Part shown: one piece after another, positions 9,866 through 22,708 of the stretch
Numbering within the stretch: the first letter of the stretch is position 1
Layout: each line of letters opens with the position of its first letter
Assembly: GCF_014648415.1 (NCBI RefSeq)
Contig: NZ_BMRB01000001.1
Coordinates: 310,001 to 374,000, forward strand
Source: Actinokineospora fastidiosa
GTDB taxonomy: Bacteria > Actinomycetota > Actinomycetes > Mycobacteriales > Pseudonocardiaceae
Direction: 5' to 3'
Length of the DNA stretch: 64,000 nucleotides
Program-made: the position numbers and the translations under genes
Notes under the pieces: model-generated
Database searches by the model: none
Seen by the model: the letters and a program-made list of their open reading frames with translations, nothing else
What the model was told of the DNA's origin: nothing

Positions 9866-11287
9866 GTGACGACGGTCCTGCAAGTGCGCGCGCGGGTCAG
9901 CCGGTGGCCCGAGCGCTGGCTGGCGGTGCTGCTGTTCGCCTTCTACGGCGCCATGTCGGTCAACCGGCACCTGATGATGCAGACGACCGGGTACGACCTG
10001 GGCATCTTCGAGCAGGCAGTGCGCGCGTACGCCGAGGGGCGGGCGCCGGTGTCGCCGCTGCGCGGGCCCGGGTTCTCCCTGCTCGGCGACCACTTCCATC
10101 CCGCGCTGGCCGTGCTCGCGCCGGTCTACCGGCTCTTTCCCGACGCGGTCACGCTGCTGGTGGCGCAGTCGGCGCTGCTGGCGGTGTCGGCCGTCCCGCT
10201 GACCCGCCTGGCGGTGCGCAGGCTGGGCGCGCCGTTCGGGTACGTGGTGGGGGCCGGGTACGGGCTGTCGTGGGGGCTGCTGGCGGCGGTCGACTTCGAC
10301 TTCCACGAGGTGAGCCTGGCCGTGCCGCTGCTGGCGTTCGCCGCGGTGGCGCTGGTCGAGCGGCGGTGGGGGCACGCGGTGGCGTGGTCGCTGCCGCTGG
10401 TGTTCGTCAAGGAGGACCTGTGCCTCACCGTGGCGGCTGTGGGCGGATACCTGTTCCTGCAGGGTCAGCGTCGGATGGGCATGGCCGTGGTGGGGGTGGG
10501 GCTGGGCGCGTTCGCGCTGATCGTGGGGGTGGTGATCCCGGCGTTCGCGCCGGACGGGTCGTACGGCCAGGGGCACAACCTGGGGCTGTCCGACGTCGGC
10601 CCGCTCGACGCCTGCCTGCTGGTGCTGGACCGGCTGGCGTCCCCGGTGAACCTGCTGACCCTGCTCGCGCTGCTGGCCCCGACCGCGCTGCTGGCGGCGT
10701 TCTCGCCCATCGCGCTGCTGGCCGCCCCCACCCTGCTGTGGCGCTTCACCTCGGCCAACCCGTTCCACGCCGCCACCGGCTTCCACTACGACGCGGTCCT
10801 GATGCCGATCGTGTTCGCCGCGCTCATCCACGCCCTCCAGGCGCATTCCCGCGCCGACCGCCTGCCCACCACGCCCCGCCCACCGCTCCGGGACCGCGTC
10901 TGCTGGCACACGGGCCTGCGCAGGCTTGTCGTGGCCGCGACGGTCGTGATGGCCGCCTTCAGCGTCACCACCATCCTCGACGACCGCCACTGGCGCGCCG
11001 ACGACCGCGTCCACACCGCCCGCGCCCTGATCGCGCTGATCCCGGAGGGGACGACGGTGGCCGCGTCCAACCACCTCGCGCCCCAACTGACCGCCACCCA
11101 CACCGTCCAGCTGTTCCCCACCTACCAGGGCAACCCGGTGGACGCCGAATGGCTCCTCGTCGACACCGACTTCGGCGAATGGCCCTCCCCCGCCGACGAC
11201 CAAGCCCGCGAACTGGCCACGCTCGAATGGACCGCGTACACCCGGGTCCGCGAAGCCGACGGCTACGTCCTCCTCCACCGCCGCTGA
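9866..11287 (+). CDS. DUF2079 multi-pass membrane protein
   Basis: This 473-residue protein has about ten hydrophobic segments and the DUF2079 hallmarks GYDLGIFEQAVRAYAEG near the N-terminus, then SLLGDHFHPALAVLAPVYRL, VDFDFHEVSLAVPLL, SANPFHAATGFHYDAVLMP and, at the C-terminal soluble end, IPEGTTVAASNHLAPQLT. The family resembles GT-C glycosyltransferases, but its substrate is not known. A TACCGT -10-like box (9831-9836) and a GAGGGGG ribosome-binding site precede the GTG at 9866. It is convergent with mfd; the two stop codons are separated by one base. Confidence 0.88.
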   Translation: MTTVLQVRARVSRWPERWLAVLLFAFYGAMSVNRHLMMQTTGYDLGIFEQAVRAYAEGRAPVSPLRGPGFSLLGDHFHPALAVLAPVYRLFPDAVTLLVAQSALLAVSAVPLTRLAVRRLGAPFGYVVGAGYGLSWGLLAAVDFDFHEVSLAVPLLAFAAVALVERRWGHAVAWSLPLVFVKEDLCLTVAAVGGYLFLQGQRRMGMAVVGVGLGAFALIVGVVIPAFAPDGSYGQGHNLGLSDVGPLDACLLVLDRLASPVNLLTLLALLAPTALLAAFSPIALLAAPTLLWRFTSANPFHAATGFHYDAVLMPIVFAALIHALQAHSRADRLPTTPRPPLRDRVCWHTGLRRLVVAATVVMAAFSVTTILDDRHWRADDRVHTARALIALIPEGTTVAASNHLAPQLTATHTVQLFPTYQGNPVDAEWLLVDTDFGEWPSPADDQARELATLEWTAYTRVREADGYVLLHRR

Positions 11288-11288
11288 C

Positions 11289-14870
<3,582 letters not shown>

Positions 14871-15014
14871 GCTTGGTCCCTTTTCGACGCGATGTGCACG
14901 AACGCGGACAGACCCCTGCCCGGGACCTGAAGCCACCGGAAGGGGTTCTCCTCCCAAGCCTACGCGGCCGACCGACGCTCCCGGCGACCGCCCGAGTTCA
15001 CCCTGTCCAGCGAC

Positions 15015-15079
15015 TCGACGGCTGGTGTTTCGCAAAATAGGCTGTTTCGCGTGACTCGAAACAGGGCTCCGCGCGAAAC
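15015..15079 (+). promoter_or_regulatory. leaderless promoter and repeated operator of the AbiE-like pair
   Basis: TCGACG (15015-15020), a 17-nt spacer and TAGGCT (15038-15043) form a promoter whose expected start point is the GTG at 15051. TGTTTCGC occurs twice in direct orientation (15026-15033 and 15043-15050), and the inverse CGAAAC occurs twice inside the gene start (15057-15062 and 15074-15079). Such flanking repeats over the -10 box fit autorepression by the encoded winged-helix protein, as known for AbiEi antitoxins. The autorepression is an inference. Confidence 0.6.
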
Positions 15080-16136
15080 GGCCCTCATCCGCCGGGCTAT
15101 GTCCACCCTAGAGTCGAACCTCCCCGCTCACTGGGCGACCCGCCTGATCGACATGCCTGCTGGTGAACGCCGAGCCGACGCCGTCATCGAGGTGCTTCCC
15201 GGCAGCGGGCGGCCTGCGGTCTTCGCCGTCGAGGCCAAATCGAACCCGCGCTCATCGATGAGCGTGGTGAACCAGGCGTTGGCGTTCAGCAAGCGGGGGA
15301 CGCTTCCCGTATTGATCATCACCGAGTACGCCAACCCGGCATTGCGGGCGGCGTGCGAGGCGAACGCGATCGGCTATCTGGACCCGACCGGTTGGGCATA
15401 CCTCACCCACGACGACCCGCCGATCCTGATCCGGCTGGAAGGAGCGCGAAAGCCTCCCCACGCCCGGGAGGACGAGAAGACGACCAGGCTGAACGGGCCC
15501 GCGGCGGGTCGCGCCATCCGCTGTCTCCTCGAAACCGTGCCGCCCGTCGGCGTCCGCGACCTCGCGGCCCGATCGTCGAGCAGTCCGGCGGCCGTGTCCA
15601 AGCTGATGCCCGCGCTGGTGGAGTCAGGCGCGATCGAACGGGACAGCGCGGGCGCCGTCACCCACATCCGCAGACGGACCCTGCTCGACCGCTGGTGCGC
15701 CGACTACGCCTTCACGCGGTCGAACGGGCCGGTTCTGGCCTACCTGGCTCCCCGGGGCTTACCCCGCCTGCTGTCGCAACTGCGGAACCGGGGCGACGCC
15801 GTGTCCACCGGCTCCGCCGCCGCGCGGGCCTACCTCCCGCCCGGGACGGAATCGGTCGTCCCGCTGACCGTGCACGCGATGTACGCGATGGACCCACGGG
15901 CGACCGCCGCCCGGCTCGGGCTCGTGCCGACAGACCGCCCAGCTGCGAACGTCCTCATCGCGACCTCGCAGGACCAACACCTGGACAGGTACGTCCGCCG
16001 AAGCGAGGACGGCCTCACGGTGGCCCCGCTCGGCCAGGTCCTCGCCGACCTCCTCACCCTGCCGGGCCGATTAGCACAGGAGGCCGACCACCTGATGCAC
16101 ACGTTGGCGCGAACCGACCCCACCTGGAGCGAATAA
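15051..16136 (+). CDS. AbiEi-like antitoxin/regulator with PD-(D/E)XK-like N-terminus
   Basis: This 361-residue protein has three parts. Residues 1-120 look like a RecB-like PD-(D/E)XK fold: D43, then E61-A-K63 in FAVEAKSN, followed by [20 protein letters not shown] and [11 protein letters not shown]. Residues about 145-205 form a winged helix ([20 protein letters not shown]). The C-terminal part ([47 protein letters not shown]) resembles the C-terminal domain of AbiEi antitoxins. The gene abuts the next one exactly (TAAGTG), so the two form a pair. The likely role is antitoxin and autorepressor of an AbiE-like system; whether the nuclease-like domain is active is not known. Confidence 0.75.
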   Translation: MTRNRAPRETALIRRAMSTLESNLPAHWATRLIDMPAGERRADAVIEVLPGSGRPAVFAVEAKSNPRSSMSVVNQALAFSKRGTLPVLIITEYANPALRAACEANAIGYLDPTGWAYLTHDDPPILIRLEGARKPPHAREDEKTTRLNGPAAGRAIRCLLETVPPVGVRDLAARSSSSPAAVSKLMPALVESGAIERDSAGAVTHIRRRTLLDRWCADYAFTRSNGPVLAYLAPRGLPRLLSQLRNRGDAVSTGSAAARAYLPPGTESVVPLTVHAMYAMDPRATAARLGLVPTDRPAANVLIATSQDQHLDRYVRRSEDGLTVAPLGQVLADLLTLPGRLAQEADHLMHTLARTDPTWSE

Positions 16137-16964
16137 GTGTCCCGTCCCGCCGAATACGTGGCCGCGAGGTCGACCCTGCTGGACGCCGTCGGCGCCCTCG
16201 GGCCACACCTGCCCAACCTCATCATGGTCGGCGCGCAGGCGATCTACCTCCACACCGGAGAGGGCGACCTCGTCCAGCCGCCGATGACCACCGATGCCGA
16301 CCTCGCGGTCGACGCGACCGACCTGCACGAGATCCCGGAGATCTCCGCCGCCCTCGCCGACGCGGGCTTCACCGCTGGCCCGAACCCGGGCCACTGGCTG
16401 TCCGCCAACGGCGTCGCGGTCGACCTCATGGTCGTCCCGCACCAGTCCGGGCGCACGGGTTCCGGAGCGCGAGGCGCACGCCTGAGCGGCCACCACAGGA
16501 ACACCGCACGTATCACCGCCGGCCTGGAGCCCGCGCTGGTCGACCACGCCACGCACCGGATCCCCGCCCTCGACGGCGCGGACGACCGGGCCGTCGACCT
16601 CCAGGTCGCCGGTCCCGCCGCGTTGCTCATCGCGAAGGCCGTCAAGGTCGAGGAACGCCTCGCGGACGCCGAACGCGGTCTTGCCGCCCGTCTGCGGGAG
16701 AAGGACGCGCTCGACATGTTCCGGCTGCTCCAGGCTGTCGAGCCCGAGGATCTGGTCCGTGGCCTCCGACTGCACCTCGCGGATGACCACGCCAGGCCGG
16801 TGTGCGAGCGCGGCCTCGCCACCATCCGCCAGCACGGGCTGGAACCAAAAGCTGCCCTGCCCTCTCTGGCTGGGCAAGCGGCGAGCGGAGACCGTACGGT
16901 CGCGCCGAGCTTCGCCGCACTGGCTCACGACCTGTTCGCGGCGATGGATTCGGTCAAGGCTTAG
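16137..16964 (+). CDS. AbiEii-like nucleotidyltransferase (candidate toxin)
   Basis: This 275-residue protein carries a DNA polymerase beta-type nucleotidyltransferase core: MVGAQAIYLH (residues 30-39, the glycine strand), TTDADLAVD with metal ligands D53 and D55, and VAVDLMVVP with the third Asp D96. A helical C-terminal half follows (LQVAGPAALLIAKAVKVEER, EKDALDMFRLLQAV), typical of AbiEii/MenT-like enzymes, which transfer nucleotides and act as toxins of type IV-like toxin-antitoxin or phage abortive systems. The start GTG directly follows the stop of the AbiEi-like gene. Its 3' end overlaps the convergent mcrC by 11 bp. Toxicity is inferred from family and context. Confidence 0.75.
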   Translation: MSRPAEYVAARSTLLDAVGALGPHLPNLIMVGAQAIYLHTGEGDLVQPPMTTDADLAVDATDLHEIPEISAALADAGFTAGPNPGHWLSANGVAVDLMVVPHQSGRTGSGARGARLSGHHRNTARITAGLEPALVDHATHRIPALDGADDRAVDLQVAGPAALLIAKAVKVEERLADAERGLAARLREKDALDMFRLLQAVEPEDLVRGLRLHLADDHARPVCERGLATIRQHGLEPKAALPSLAGQAASGDRTVAPSFAALAHDLFAAMDSVKA

Positions 16965-18156
16965 CCGGGAATCCCGGCTTGGCGCTATCCCGCGCCGCAC
17001 AAGCCTCGATGTGCTCGCCGATCCTGGCGATCTGGTCAAGAACACCCGTCGGTGGTTGGGCCAGGTCGAGCCGATGCAGGTGCAGTCGCGCGTTCACACC
17101 GGGGATCAGGTGCGTCGTGGGCTGAGGTGGTCCGTCGGCGTAGATGAGGGTGGCCTCCGTGAGCCCGGTGGCGACCGTGTAGGCGAGGAGCTGGTAGCGA
17201 TCGCTCGACTTCGCGCTGCCCGGGTCCACCTTGTACTTCACCTCGCCGATGAACCGGCGGGCACCGTCACGGATCAAGGTCAGGTCGGGCTTCAGCACGA
17301 GCTGACCACGATCGTCCAGCGTGGTTCGCGGCGCCGCGTCGTCGCTGGGGAACTCGTCGTCGGTGAGGCGGAGGGACTCGCGCAATGCGACACGGACGAA
17401 CGTCTCGAACACCTCCCCCATATCCAGGACGAGCGCGGGCGTGGTGTTCCCGCCGGACATGAGATCGATCGACTGGCCCGCGACCAGCAACCGGGCCATT
17501 TCCACCGCAGGACGGTAGTGCTGGTTGATCCGGGTCCAGCGGATCTCCACGTCTGTGCCCGTCGCTGGCGCCACAGCGGCGAACAGGGCCCTTAGCCTTT
17601 GGAGCCGATTCAGCACCGAGGGAACGTGGATCGGCGCGCGCCGAAGTACCTCCAGCCCGGCGAGCAGGAGGCGGTTCTCCGGGATCGACTCGTCGAACTC
17701 TTGGAAGCGCACGGCGACGGGAATCGCTGGACGAGCGCGTCTGACCTGCTCCGCCATGTCGATTCGACCGCGCACCGTGTGCAGGAGATCGGATACGTCT
17801 CGGTACCCCGCCAGGACCCCGGAGCGGGTAGCCCGCTCGCACAGCGTCGCGAAGAGGGCTCCCACCCCTGCGGTGAGTTCTGTCGACGCGGCCATCGACG
17901 CGTCATCGGGGAGCCGTCCGCAGGCCGCGTATGCGAGCAGGAACAGGACCCGGTCGATCGCGAGCTTCGGCCTCACCTGGACGGCCCGCCCGCCGACGAT
18001 CGCCGCACCGACCTTGTTCCGCGGCCGGACCGTGAAAAGGCCTCCCGGCGCAGGCTCGACCTGGCAGTCGAACCGCTCGCGGAGAAAGGCAATCTGCTCG
18101 AAGTCGAGTTCCTCCGGACTACTCGGCGTCCACTCCCGCAATATCAGAGGCCGCAC
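16954..18156 (-). CDS. mcrC: McrC-type subunit of type IV restriction system
   Basis: This 400-residue protein has the McrC layout: an N-terminal region with FTVRPRNKVGAAIVGGRAVQVRPK and DRVLFLLAYAACG, a middle domain (GYRDVSDLLHTVRGRIDM, RFQEFDESIPENRLLLAGL) and a C-terminal PD-(D/E)XK nuclease (KPDLTLI near residue 287, FIGEVKYK near residue 301, then YQLLAYTVATGL). McrC cuts DNA with modified cytosine when recruited by McrB. Its GTG start lies 38 bp inside the 3' end of mcrB, so the genes are coupled. The catalytic Asp, Glu and Lys are all present, which suggests an active system. Confidence 0.9.
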   Translation of the reverse strand: MRPLILREWTPSSPEELDFEQIAFLRERFDCQVEPAPGGLFTVRPRNKVGAAIVGGRAVQVRPKLAIDRVLFLLAYAACGRLPDDASMAASTELTAGVGALFATLCERATRSGVLAGYRDVSDLLHTVRGRIDMAEQVRRARPAIPVAVRFQEFDESIPENRLLLAGLEVLRRAPIHVPSVLNRLQRLRALFAAVAPATGTDVEIRWTRINQHYRPAVEMARLLVAGQSIDLMSGGNTTPALVLDMGEVFETFVRVALRESLRLTDDEFPSDDAAPRTTLDDRGQLVLKPDLTLIRDGARRFIGEVKYKVDPGSAKSSDRYQLLAYTVATGLTEATLIYADGPPQPTTHLIPGVNARLHLHRLDLAQPPTGVLDQIARIGEHIEACAARDSAKPGFPAKP

Positions 18157-20554
18157 CGGATGGATCCACCTGCTTCCGCAACGTCGCCAGCTCGAAGTCG
18201 GACATCCGCCCAGGGGTGCCGTGGAAGTGATCCCGAAGTACCGGCAGCACCGCGTGGTCCCAGGCCCGACGCACCCACTTCTCGTCGAGCCCGTCCCGCA
18301 TGAAGTGGCTCGGCCCGATCGCCACGTCCGGGTCGTTGAGCAGTTCGTTGGCCTTGGCGACCACCTTGGCCACCCAGGTCATGTGCGGGTGCCTGCTGGC
18401 CAGGTATTGGTCCAGCACCCCCGACACAGGCTCCACGTCCGGGCGGAAGTCGATGAAGTAGAAGCGCCGCCGCAGCGCGCTGTCGAGCAGGGCCACAGAC
18501 CGGTCGGCTGTGTTCATCGTGGCGATGAGATAGAGGTTCTCGGGCAGCCGGAACTCGCTGTGGCCGTAAAGGAGCCGGGCGGGTTCGGACCGGTACTCCA
18601 GGAGGTAGTAGAGCTCGCCGAACACGCGAGGCACGTTCGCGCGGTTCAACTCGTCGACGATGAGGACGTACTTCTCGGTGGGGTTCGCGCGCGCCTGCTC
18701 AGCCCACTCCAGCAGCGGGCCGTCGACTCGACGGAATCCACCGCCCGGCTCCGGCCGGTACCCCTCCACGAAGTCCTCGTACGAGTAGGAGGCGTGGAAC
18801 TGCACCATCCGCACCCGGTCCGACGAGCCCGCGATGTGGCGGGCCAGTTGCTTGGCTACGTAGGTCTTGCCTGTGCCCGGTGGGCCCTGGAACGCCACCT
18901 GCCCGCGATCGATCAGCAACTCCTCGATCTCATCGAGGAACGACTCCGGCAGGTGCAGCTGTTTCGCCAGGTCGGCCGACGACCGTTCATCGGTCTCCTG
19001 TCCCTCACCGTGCACAATCTGCGCACCATCGGGATCGACTGGCCGGTTCGGCTTGTCCCCTCGCCACGCTTGGAACCCTTCCCGCTCCTGTGGTGACCAC
19101 GACTCCGGGGGCGGGTAGTTCAGCAAGGCCCACACCACTCCCTGCGCGTCGAGCCTGTCGTCCAACGGCTTGCCCACTCGACCCATGAGATCGCGGACCT
19201 GGTCGAGGAACACCAGGTAGACCGCGTACCGCTCGCCGTCGGTTGCCGTCGGCTCAGGCTTGGCGAACCCGGAGCGCCGGAACGCCGCGTCCGCCAGGGT
19301 CGCCCGCCACGGCGGGAACGCGACGGGGTCGACGGCGGCCAGCAGGAACGCCGCGATACTGACGAACGCCCCGCTGTGAGGGGCAGCCGTCACCGGCAGC
19401 CGAGCGCGGAAACGGTCGATGGAGGTCGGCCCGGAATCCCGCCACAACGCCGCGATGACGTCTTCGGCATCGGGTTCCTTCGCCAACCAGGCCGTGAACG
19501 CGTCCCGCTCCCGCCACCCCACCACGTTGGTGCTGCGCAACACCTTCGTCAGCGCCGCCCTCCAGTCGTCTGAACCGAAGCTGTCCTTGACCCGCGCGAG
19601 TTCCGCGGCCGTGGCCAGCTTGTATTCACGTTCGTTCGCACGGAGGTCGACGCTGTCAAGCATCCTTTCGGCCCACTGCGCGAAGGTCGTCCACCGCGAG
19701 CCCGGTGACTGCCACTGCCAGACGTAGGGCGAGCGGTAGAAGTGGACGAAACCCGTGTCCCCCCACCAGATGTTGGGCTCCAGCGACTCGGTGATCCGCG
19801 CCAACTGCTCGGATTCAGAGCCCGCGGACCTCCCCCACCGGTCGAGGATCACGGATCTGTGCTCGCGGCTCACGACAGGAGAGCGCTCGTCCGGGAACAG
19901 CAGGTGTTCAAGCGCATAACACTGGATCCACGCGCCCTCGTGATCGACTTCGGCGATGATTCCCGCCAAGTCCTGCGCGCGTCGTGTCCGGGGCTGCTGC
20001 TTGACCGACGTGAACACCCGCGCGAGGTAGCGCAGGTGCCGCCAGCGGAACGTGTTGAAGCCCTGTCCGGGGTTGATCAGGCCGGACTTCAGCGCCGCCC
20101 CGAACTCCTCGGGAATCGATAGGCCGGGATCGTTCAGACGCAGCACGGTTTCCACGATCTTGCGCTTCTGCTGCTCTCCCACAGTGGCGCTGCGTGCCAC
20201 CAGGAGATGCACATACAACAGTTCGGCCACCAGATCCCGGGCCTGCGCGGAGGCGCCGGAGAGCTGTGAGCGCAACCTGCCGAGGAAGTTGTTCTCGTTG
20301 TCGTCGACACCGCTGCTCAGCGCGTCGACCACCTCGACGCCGACTGCGGCTGTCCGACCATCCGTGCCGCTGAACAGGGCTTGATCGCCGATCAGGCAGT
20401 GATCTCGCCAGATCCCCGCCACTCGGTAGACCTCCTGAGCCGAGGGCAGCGGGATCCGGGTCTTCGACATCGGCCCATCCCAGCCGATCTTGAGGCACCA
20501 GGCAACCGGGCTGGCCGAGTCGATACCGGTGAGCCGGTTGCGACCATCGGGCAC
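18119..20554 (-). CDS. mcrB: McrB-type AAA+ GTPase of type IV restriction system
   Basis: This 811-residue protein has a motor domain from about residue 530. Walker A is AFQGPPGTGKTYVAKQLARH (near 553-572), Walker B is VLIVDELNRANVPR (near 630), and the McrB GTPase signature MNTADRSVALLDSALRRRF lies near 676. McrB translocates DNA using GTP and activates McrC. The N-terminal 500 residues should hold the modified-base reader and a helical scaffold, but I do not recognise a named domain there. The GTG at 20554 directly follows an in-frame stop; the alternative ATG at 20470 (MSKTRIPLPSAQEV) is possible. Codon bias between the two is as strong as in the gene, which favours the longer form. Confidence 0.9.
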   Translation of the reverse strand: MPDGRNRLTGIDSASPVAWCLKIGWDGPMSKTRIPLPSAQEVYRVAGIWRDHCLIGDQALFSGTDGRTAAVGVEVVDALSSGVDDNENNFLGRLRSQLSGASAQARDLVAELLYVHLLVARSATVGEQQKRKIVETVLRLNDPGLSIPEEFGAALKSGLINPGQGFNTFRWRHLRYLARVFTSVKQQPRTRRAQDLAGIIAEVDHEGAWIQCYALEHLLFPDERSPVVSREHRSVILDRWGRSAGSESEQLARITESLEPNIWWGDTGFVHFYRSPYVWQWQSPGSRWTTFAQWAERMLDSVDLRANEREYKLATAAELARVKDSFGSDDWRAALTKVLRSTNVVGWRERDAFTAWLAKEPDAEDVIAALWRDSGPTSIDRFRARLPVTAAPHSGAFVSIAAFLLAAVDPVAFPPWRATLADAAFRRSGFAKPEPTATDGERYAVYLVFLDQVRDLMGRVGKPLDDRLDAQGVVWALLNYPPPESWSPQEREGFQAWRGDKPNRPVDPDGAQIVHGEGQETDERSSADLAKQLHLPESFLDEIEELLIDRGQVAFQGPPGTGKTYVAKQLARHIAGSSDRVRMVQFHASYSYEDFVEGYRPEPGGGFRRVDGPLLEWAEQARANPTEKYVLIVDELNRANVPRVFGELYYLLEYRSEPARLLYGHSEFRLPENLYLIATMNTADRSVALLDSALRRRFYFIDFRPDVEPVSGVLDQYLASRHPHMTWVAKVVAKANELLNDPDVAIGPSHFMRDGLDEKWVRRAWDHAVLPVLRDHFHGTPGRMSDFELATLRKQVDPSGAASDIAGVDAE

Positions 20555-20600
20555 CTAATTCGAGTGACTGCCCCCGACGATCGTCACTAGCCTCGGCGTG

Positions 20601-21473
20601 GTGATCTACGAGCACCCGCTGGCCTACCTTCTCGGCCTTGAGGGGACCGCCTTGATGCGGGCCTTCATCGGTGAGCACGACCGGGACTTCGTCGAGGCGC
20701 GGATCGCCGAGGTGCGCAGGTTGCTGGACGACAGATCGCTCGCCGAGGCGGGTGTTGAGGTCGAGCGGATCAGCACGGTCGACGGGTATCGGCTCTGGTC
20801 GGCCACCTATGACCAGCCAGGCAACGGCGCCTTCGATCTCGATGAGCCGGTCGTCAAGGAGATCCTGGACGGGCTGCCCGCCGGCGACGCGTTGGACGCC
20901 GCGTGCGGGACCGGGCGGTATGCGCGGCTGTTGGTCGAGCGGGGGCACCGGGTCGTCGGCGTCGACAGTTCGCCGGAGATGCTGGACAAGGCGCGCGAGC
21001 GGGTGCCGGGCGCGGAGTTCCTGGTCGGGGACCTGCGGGAGCTGCCGGTCGGGGACGCGAGCAGGGATCTCGTCGTCAGCGGGCTCGCGCTCGCGCACGC
21101 GCCGGACCTGGGGCCGGTGTTCGCCGAGTTCGCCAGGGTCCTGCGGCCGGGCGGGAACGTGGTGATCGCCGACATGCACCCCGACGCGATCGCGCGCGGA
21201 TCGATTCCCTCCCTGCGCGGCCCGGACGGCCAGCCCGCGCGGTTGGCCACCTACCGCCACTCCGTGGGGGCCTACCTGCGGGCGGCGCTGGCGGTCGGGT
21301 TGCGGCCGTTGCGGTGCGAGGAGGTGGTCGTGCCCGCGAGCGAGCGCGCGAAGGCGAGCGAGCTGGGGCCGTGGGAGGTGTGGCCGTGGTGCCTGGCCGA
21401 CCTCGTGCCCGAGGCCGCCCGAGCCGCCAACGCCGGGGCAGGCGCGCTGCTCATCTGGCACTTCCGGGCGTGA
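20601..21473 (+). CDS. class I SAM-dependent methyltransferase
   Basis: This 290-residue protein has a Methyltransf_11-type core: LDAACGTGRYARLLVERGH (motif I), VVGVDSSPEMLDKAR (motif II), LVGDLRELPV, LVVSGLALAHAPDLGPVFAE and VLRPGGNVVIADMH. The first 90 residues form an N-terminal helical extension starting MIYEHPLAYLLGLEG. The substrate is unknown. GTG codons occur at 20598 and 20601; the second lies 7 nt after TAGCCT (20588-20593), fits a leaderless start and gives the MIYEHP N-terminus that I expect for this family. The 3' end overlaps the convergent sugar dehydrogenase gene by 23 bp. Confidence 0.87.
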   Translation: MIYEHPLAYLLGLEGTALMRAFIGEHDRDFVEARIAEVRRLLDDRSLAEAGVEVERISTVDGYRLWSATYDQPGNGAFDLDEPVVKEILDGLPAGDALDAACGTGRYARLLVERGHRVVGVDSSPEMLDKARERVPGAEFLVGDLRELPVGDASRDLVVSGLALAHAPDLGPVFAEFARVLRPGGNVVIADMHPDAIARGSIPSLRGPDGQPARLATYRHSVGAYLRAALAVGLRPLRCEEVVVPASERAKASELGPWEVWPWCLADLVPEAARAANAGAGALLIWHFRA

Positions 21474-22632
21474 TCCGCAGCAGCTTGTCGTTCTCCCCGT
21501 TGGACGTCGTCACGTAGAGCGCGCCGTCGGGGCCGGTGCGAGCGGCGCGGAGGCGGCCGAAGGTGTCGTGGAACTCGTCGGGGATGGCCACCGAGGTCAC
21601 CGCGCCGTCGCCGTCGAGGGTGAAGATCATCAGCTTGGCGCCGCGCAGGGCGGTGGCGACCAGGGCGCCGTCGAGGTCGCCCCACTGGTCGCCGTCGAGG
21701 AAGGCGACCGCGCAGATGGCCTCGGTGGTCTCGCCGGACTCCCACTTCGCCGGGACCGCGTCGGGGAAGCGCTCCAGGTCGGTCATCGGGACGTCCTCGT
21801 CGTAGCCGGGGACGGTGCCGCCCTGCGACGGGTCCCAGCCGTAGTTCGCGCCCGCCACCAGCAGGTTGATCTCGTCGTTCTTGTCCGGCCCGTGCTCGGC
21901 GGTGAACACCTGCCCGCTGCCCGGCCGCACGGCGACGCCCTGGACGTTGCGGTGGCCGTAGGTGTAGACCCGCGACCCGGCGATCGGGTTGTCCGGCAGC
22001 GGCTCACCGGTCCTGAGGTCGACGCGCAGGACCTTGCCGCCGAGGCTGTTCAGGTCCTGCGGGACCTCGCCGCGCGCGGTGTCGCCGGTGCCGACGAGCA
22101 GCGCGCCGTCGGCGGCGATCGTCGGACGGCAGCCGGAGTGGCGGCCCGACGCGGCGATCGGCAGGCCGGTGACCAGCTCGCGCACGCGGGTCGCGGTGGT
22201 CTCGTCCTCGGTGAGCCGCCACGTGACCAGCCGGATGTCGTGCGGCTCGCCGTTCTCGGTGTGCGTCTGGCAGGTGGTGAACTCGCGCGTCTCGGCGAAG
22301 TCCGGGTGCACGACCATGCCCATGAGACCGCCCTCGCCGCGCACCATGACGGAGGTGGTGTCGGCCTTGAGCCGGGTCACGGTCGCGCCCGCCTGCGCGG
22401 ACGACAGCAGCGCGATCTCGCCCGTCCGCTGGGTCACCAGCACCTTGCCGTCCGGCAGGAAGCCGATGTCCCAGCCGTGGGTGAGCCCGCCCGCGACCTC
22501 CTCGACCACCAGCCGGGGCGCGGGCGCCTGCGTCGGGGCGACCGCGGTCGCCCCCGAGGGCACCCTGCCGGTCTCGGCCGCCGACGTGCAGGCCGTCGCG
22601 ACCAGGGCGGACACCGCAATCAAGGCGCGCAT
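21451..22632 (-). CDS. PQQ-dependent sugar dehydrogenase-like lipoprotein
   Basis: This 393-residue protein has a lipoprotein signal (MRALIAVSALVATACTS, Cys 15) and a six-bladed propeller of the soluble glucose/sorbosone dehydrogenase family: LTHGWDIGFLPDGKVLVTQR, GEGGLMGMVVHPDF, GRHSGCRPTIAADGALLVGT, VYTYGHRNVQGVAVRPG, TAEHGPDKNDEINLLVAGAN and AARTGPDGALYVTTSNGEN. The family oxidises aldose sugars with PQQ and Ca, outside the cell. The propeller carries the conserved His/Arg/Asp positions, but no PQQ synthesis genes lie nearby, so the cofactor must come from elsewhere. The ATG at 22632 was chosen because it starts the signal peptide. Confidence 0.88.
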   Translation of the reverse strand: MRALIAVSALVATACTSAAETGRVPSGATAVAPTQAPAPRLVVEEVAGGLTHGWDIGFLPDGKVLVTQRTGEIALLSSAQAGATVTRLKADTTSVMVRGEGGLMGMVVHPDFAETREFTTCQTHTENGEPHDIRLVTWRLTEDETTATRVRELVTGLPIAASGRHSGCRPTIAADGALLVGTGDTARGEVPQDLNSLGGKVLRVDLRTGEPLPDNPIAGSRVYTYGHRNVQGVAVRPGSGQVFTAEHGPDKNDEINLLVAGANYGWDPSQGGTVPGYDEDVPMTDLERFPDAVPAKWESGETTEAICAVAFLDGDQWGDLDGALVATALRGAKLMIFTLDGDGAVTSVAIPDEFHDTFGRLRAARTGPDGALYVTTSNGENDKLLRITPGSAR

Positions 22633-22695
22633 GCGGCCAGTATGGCCAGCGGGCTGTGTGGCCGCCGTCTCGCGCCGCCGGATGTGAATCGCGGT

Positions 22696-22701
22696 TACGG
22701 T
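22696..22701 (+). promoter_or_regulatory. -10 box that sets the crotonase-family start
   Basis: TACGGT ends 7 nt before the GTG at 22709, a leaderless geometry seen repeatedly in this window. The more upstream GTG at 22700 would overlap the -10 box itself, so it is unlikely to be translated. Confidence 0.45.
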
Positions 22702-22708
22702 GACCCGC

